From the NCBI GenBank assembly GCA_038025085.1, contig CM076146.1, forward strand, positions 25,862,501 through 25,926,500: a DNA stretch of 64,000 nucleotides. The letters run 5' to 3'. The stretch's first letter is position 1, and each line of letters begins with the position of its first letter. Source of the DNA: Tetragonia tetragonoides (Eukaryota > Streptophyta > Magnoliopsida > Caryophyllales > Aizoaceae). A program made the position numbers and the translations under genes. Below the pieces are notes generated by a model. The model saw only the letters and a list, made by a program, of their open reading frames with translations, was not told where the DNA came from and searched no databases. This document shows positions 59,737 through 64,000 of this stretch, piece after piece.

Positions 59737-60367
59737 GGGGAACATCAAGAATCTGTCTGATATCAAAGTATGGCTATGGGCTTTTCTCAGCGCCCTAGCT
59801 TACTGGGTATAACGACTTTCGACAATACTGTATACCACATGAACATACTTTGTAGTAATTAACTATTTTTGTAACCTTAGCTGATATTTATTTGCAATTA
59901 TACAGAATGACTATGGGTGTGGGCTTGTTTTATTTTGGATTGAAAGACACAAGTGCCTCTTACGCGACAAATTTCAGCTACTTAATCCCATTTGTGACAT
60001 TCGTAAGTACTGTCTATCATTGTGCGGTGAGTGACATTGTATACACTGGTTAGTACTTAGTAGAGTCATTTAGTATGGTGAGTTGTTTAATTAGTATGAT
60101 TGGTAATTACATTGCCTCTTTTTTTTAAGAATGGAAAACGTAAGGATGGAAACAAAATGGGGAAGGCTGAAGACCCTAGGCACCATTGTGTGTGTCACAT
60201 GCGCCTTGGTGATAAGTCTGTACAAAGGCCTGTCGCTACCTATGTTAAGTCATCACAAGTACAACAATGAGGTTGCGAAAGTCACAGCCGCGGGTGGACA
60301 TAAGTTGCAAGGCACCCTGTTGTTGGTAGCTAGCTTTCTGGGCTACGCAGTATGGTTTGTTGTACAG
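59737..60367 (+). pseudogene. WAT1/EamA transporter fragment, copy 2
   Basis: Pieces of a plant drug/metabolite-type transporter. About 59738-59803 reads KNLSDIKVWLWAFLSALA. Exon 59906-60000 reads MTMGVGLFYFGLKDTSASYA.. and ends TTC|GTAAGT. Exon 60130-60367 reads RMENVRMETKWGRLKTLGT.. to FVVQ|GTACTA. These cover the end of the first EamA repeat and the linker. The 5' exons, the residues between VTF and RMEN, and the second EamA repeat are missing, and exon phases do not match. WAT1 relatives move auxin or amino acids at vacuole or plasma membrane. Confidence 0.75.
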
Positions 60368-60426
60368 GTACTAGTACGTACTAGCTATGTACAAGTTGAT
60401 AACTAACAATTTGTACTCCAATTTAT

Positions 60427-60645
60427 CACTACAACATAGCGGGTCAAATAAGGCGACAGAAGTCGCCCTCTTTGATCAAAAAATCGCCTCCTTAGTCTAA
60501 GAGGGCAATTTTTGTCGCCTTCCCAACCGCCCTGCTAGGCCCTCCTTATTAGCCTAATGGGGCATTCCTTTGAGGGTCGCCCTGCTTGTTTTCACTCAAA
60601 AGAGGCGAGCCAAGTTGCCCTCTTTGATAAAAATTAGATGAGGAT
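60427..60645. mobile_element. CACTA-like transposon end
   Basis: Starts CACTACAACATAGCGGGTC, followed by subterminal repeats of GGCGAC/GTCGCC and AGAGGGC in both orientations (60450-60640). This layout is typical of a CACTA/EnSpm end. The opposite end was not found, so it is a remnant. Confidence 0.55.
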
Positions 60646-61269
60646 ATGTATAAATTTCTAAATGTGAAAAAGTCAACCCATCACTTCAGAAATTTGGTAT
60701 ACATTCTCAAAATTAGAAATTGTATTTTACTTCTCCTTCGCTTCTCATGTTGATATGTGATTTGTGAATGATGGTCAAAATTAAATTTCTAACAAGTATG
60801 GAACAATCCTTAGGAATAAGCACACTCTCATTACAAAGAGGAGGAAATCAATTAGAAATTCATATTGCGAGTGCGTCTCTAATAAACATACTAGTTCACA
60901 ATATACTCCGTACGTACACAATTACTAGTTGGCCTATTTACTATCAATAATGCTGAGAAGATTTGACCCATAGTTTAGTGAGCTTGCATTAGTGTTTCAA
61001 GCTTCATTTTCGTTAAATTGTTTTAATTGTAATCTAACCTTCTTTGATTGATACTCATTAGATGACTTAGTCCCGATTGTTTTAATTGTAATGTCAATAA
61101 CCTAACAAAACCTAACCTAACCTAATAGTGATCTTCCAATATTCAAAGTCAACGTAGAATTAACTAATTAACTAATTAACCAATGAGAAGATGAGTATTT
61201 ATGAGAGATAATCGACGTAACTAAAATAAAATAAAATAAATCCACCAATAATAAAGATGGTGATTGTTC
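60646..61269. other. Intergenic, left member of a direct duplication
   Basis: 61030-61215 is about the same as 63190-63380 (GATTGATACTCATTAGATGACTTAGT.. to ..ACCAATGAGAAGATGAGTA). No gene of its own. Confidence 0.5.
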
Positions 61270-61279
61270 AATAATTTTC

Positions 61280-61556
61280 ATCCCTCAATAGAATGACGCC
61301 TACAACCTTTCACATCATTGGCAGGGTTTGTCGGGTCATTTAAAACTTCCTCGTACTCTGAGTGGGTAGTTATACCAACATATGCTATCTTATTGAAATA
61401 TGCTCATCTCCACCAGCAATTTTTACCAGACGGTCTACTGAGAGTTTTTCACCTATAATATCACTAAAATAATTCTTTTGGGTAGTGTGTCTTAGGTGCT
61501 CCAAAATCTGATGGCAATATTTCAACGTGTCAACCGCGGCAAAATAGCGGCATGCT
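61280..61556 (-). pseudogene. Papain-like cysteine protease fragment, copy B
   Basis: Minus strand from 61556: ACRYFAAVDTLKYCHQ.. to GEKLSVDRLVKIAGGDE. This matches the papain active-site region (S-C-W-A-F-A-A.. then LS-Q-LVDC) with Cys kept but Trp-Ala changed to Arg-Tyr. A stop follows (SIR-stop). No His/Asn half is attached downstream on this strand. Confidence 0.55.
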
Positions 61557-61687
61557 GTAAAAAAAAATCAATAAATGATTGAAACAAATGAAGAGTGATT
61601 AGAGAAGGAAAACAAATATTAATTCAAAAAGTTTCCAATATCCCCTTGGCCACTTAATTGTATGACCTAATCTATTCACAAGGTGTA

Positions 61688-62056
61688 TACTCCCTCCGGT
61701 CTACGGAAATCTTGACGTTTGGAGAATATGACTAATATTAAGGAAAACACATTTTAGCACAAAAATTCCAAATTTACCCTTAAAAGAGCACATGAGGTAT
61801 AAAGAGAGAGAAAATAATATTTTAATGGGTATTTATTTCTTTCCTTACTTTTGTATTACATTCCTTACTTTTGTAGCTGGTGGCGTGAGAATTTTTTTTT
61901 TTTTATTTATTTATTTCCTTGCACTTGGGGTGAGAATGTGGGAGGGGTAAAATAGTAAAGGGTGCTCAAATACATTACCATATAAGGAAACATAAAGATT
62001 TCCATGGTCCAAACATAAGTGGAAAGCGTAAAGATTTCCGTGGACCGGAGGGAGTA
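61688..62056. mobile_element. Stowaway-like MITE
   Basis: TA-CTCCCTCCGGTCTACGGAAATC.. to ..GATTTCCGTGGACCGGAGGGAG-TA, inverted ends with TA target. Confidence 0.85.
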
Positions 62057-62459
62057 TAAAGCTGTTTTCTATAGTAAACTTACTCCCTGAAAAAAAAAAA
62101 TATATATCACTGTCCGGAATAATAACGGAATAAAATCATTTCTAGACTGACCTTTGGGTGTATGGCCAAAAACTTTTGATTCGGGTAATAAAAAAATCTA
62201 CTGCATTGTTTTTTAAACAAACTTGTGAAGCTTCATTGAAAATGCTTGTTTGCAACACCATCGATCCACGAGTGATAACACCCTAAAACCCAAATGACGA
62301 AAGATGTTCCATTTAAATGAGTTGATGTTCAACATCTGTTACCTTATTACCTTGACATACATTATTAATTATATTAAGTCAAGATTATTACTTCCTAACA
62401 GATAATTCTTTCTAATTAAGAAAAAATAAATAAAGAATCCATTACCCTATAACAGACAT

Positions 62460-62945
62460 GGTGAAATAGCATATGAGAGAGTCTCATGGTGCACCCGACC
62501 AATGACTTCAACGGTTCGACCAGACTTTTTGTTGTTTACAACAATCCAGTAGTTATGCAATGTGTCACCTCCTCAAACTAATGTGCAGTGTCCGTATCCA
62601 ATAATCATTGCCACATGATTATTTGCAATGTTCGGAGGTGGAGCTTCATCTCCAATTTTCGGAACGATGTTTTCACTATCTGGCGTATATAATGTCATTG
62701 GCAAACCCAAATAGTCGAATGTAGCAGGATATATATCCAAAACCCCATAAGCCGATCCTTTTGTCATCAAATCCGTACGAAAAACAATGACTCGACATTT
62801 TGGAATATTTTATCCCACCCCTTGATTCTATGTGTTTCACAACTTGGATATTGGTGGGCATAATCACATTCAGTGACAATCCCATGAGCCGATAACATGT
62901 CGAATCCCAGGTCGGTTAACATGTAGAGCGGTTAACTAAAACAAC
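62460..62945 (-). pseudogene. Papain-like cysteine protease, His/Asn half
   Basis: Minus strand: LGFDMLSAHGIVTECDYAHQ then YPSCETHRIKGW in one frame. A frame switch near 62765 is followed by AYGVLDIYPATFDYLGLPMT and NHVAMIIGYG (catalytic His). A TGA (about 62573) precedes NYWIVVNNKKSG (Asn of the NSW motif region). The order fits the second half of a C1A protease, but the shift and stop disable it. Confidence 0.65.
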
Positions 62946-62949
62946 TAAA

Positions 62950-63110
62950 ACAAAAACCCCATAAACCAATTGTTTTGACATCAACACTTTGTAATTTTTT
63001 ATCCAACCTTTGACCATATGTGTTTCACTTGTTGGGTATTTGTTAGGATATTCTATTTGAGTGGCAATTGCAGACAATATTTTCCACGAACACAGCCATC
63101 AAAATAATAG
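62950..63110 (-). pseudogene. Papain-like protease repeat fragment
   Basis: Minus strand IEYPNKYPTSETHMVKGW is a diverged copy of CDYAHQYPSCETHRIKGW at 62830-62900, so this part of the gene is duplicated in tandem. Confidence 0.5.
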
Positions 63111-63189
63111 CCGCAAAATATCTTGGTTCTACGAATCAAATAAAAATGATAAGAATACATACATTACACAAATTTGACTATGAGATCTT

Positions 63190-63650
63190 ACCTTCTCCGA
63201 TTCATACTCATTAGATGATTTAGTGTCAATTATTTTACTTGTAATGTCAATAACCTAAGAAAATCAAACCTAACCTAAAAGTAATATTCCAATGTTCAAA
63301 GACAACGTAGAAATAACTGATCATTTAACTAATCAACCAATGAGAAGATGAGTAAGTATTTATAAGAGATAACTGGCGTGCTCATCTCCACCAGTAATTT
63401 TTACCAAATGGTCTACTGAGAGTTTTTCACCTATAATACCAATAAAATACTTCTTTTGGGTGTTGTGCCTCAGGTGCTCCAAAACCTGATGATGTCGTTT
63501 CAACTTTCAACGTGTCAATTGCGGCAAAATAGCGGCATGATGTATCAAAACAAACACAAAAATCAATTTAAGATTGAAACAAATGAGCAGTGATTAGAGA
63601 AGGAAAACAAATATTAATTCAAAAGTTACCAATATCCCTTGGTCACTTAA
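63190..63650. repeat. Right copy of a ~2.1-kb-spaced direct duplication
   Basis: 63190-63380 and 63381-63650 repeat 61030-61215 and 61400-61680 in the same order and orientation. The spacing between blocks differs because the left copy has extra sequence at 61216-61394. Confidence 0.7.
63375..63542 (-). pseudogene. Papain-like cysteine protease fragment, copy A (Cys region)
   Basis: Minus strand SCRYFAAIDTLKV.. then, after a short insertion and frame change, HQVLEHLRHNTQKKYF and GEKLSVDHLVKI. Close copy of 61394-61556. With the pieces at 62950 and 62460 it may be one decayed gene. Confidence 0.55.
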
Positions 63651-64000
63651 TGGAACGTGCAGATAGCACAACACATACTCAGACACAATCCTCATTTCTG
63701 GATTTCCCCATCTGTAAGCTATATGCCAATCATATCTCATTGTAAATCCATAGCAAACTTACTCCTAAACAAATTAGCATACTAGTAAACTAGTGACATT
63801 TATAACCGGGTACAAAATAACACCACAAACACTGTCCATCAGACTAACCATTATATATGTATCCAACATTAACCTAGCAACAACCAGACTACTAAAATTG
63901 TTAATTGGACCACAACCAGATAAATAGTAAACAAAAACACAAATAGAGACTAATTAATAACTTATTAGACTAATTACTCCATTAACTATAAACCATAAAC
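63651..64000. other. Intergenic to window end
   Basis: AT-rich; nothing supported. Confidence 0.4.

Overview
This is a nuclear plant genome window. Genes are split by GT-AG introns and sit among AT-rich intergenic DNA packed with plant transposons: Copia and Gypsy LTR elements with 5-bp target duplications, an RTE-type LINE, tRNA-derived SINEs, and Stowaway, Tourist, hAT, Mutator-like and CACTA DNA elements. Protein families (WAT1/EamA, FBD-type F-box, nepenthesin-like aspartic protease, papain-like protease) point to a dicot. A Caryophyllales/Amaranthaceae origin is only a weak guess from sequence flavour.

Left third (1-26 kb) is the gene-bearing part. A complete choline-transporter-like (CTL/SLC44) gene runs on the minus strand from 12274 to 1960. 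I could rebuild its seven coding exons, which give 499 codons with no stop. Its 3.75-kb first intron holds a 5'-truncated RTE LINE with a 13-bp target duplication. Next (15050-16882, minus) is a secreted aspartic-protease gene with one intron and a nonsense codon between the two catalytic aspartates. A probable plastid membrane protein (18963-22949, plus, eight exons) carries a damaged splice donor. An FBD-type F-box/LRR gene (23844-25423, minus, three exons) has a SINE at one exon edge.

Middle and right (26.7-57.5 kb) is transposon territory. One Copia element (26777-33395) is complete with LTRs and ATTAC target duplications. A second Copia (37089-57537, AGTTG) was entered by a 14.7-kb Gypsy (40576-55291, AGAAC). 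That Gypsy was itself entered by a third LTR element, now a solo LTR (44419-46234, CCATC), and by an hAT element (51210-52195). The Gypsy has an additional open reading frame upstream of gag. Most open frames in these elements are broken by isolated stops, many explicable as C-to-T changes, so the elements look silent and ageing.

The tail (57.5-64 kb) holds gene wreckage: two damaged pieces of a WAT1/EamA transporter on either side of the nest, a 211-bp near-perfect hairpin, a CACTA-like end, two Stowaway elements, and duplicated fragments of a papain-like cysteine protease.

There is no bacterial-style operon logic here. Each gene stands alone, and the interest lies in transposon layering and in how insertions and point changes have altered gene structure.
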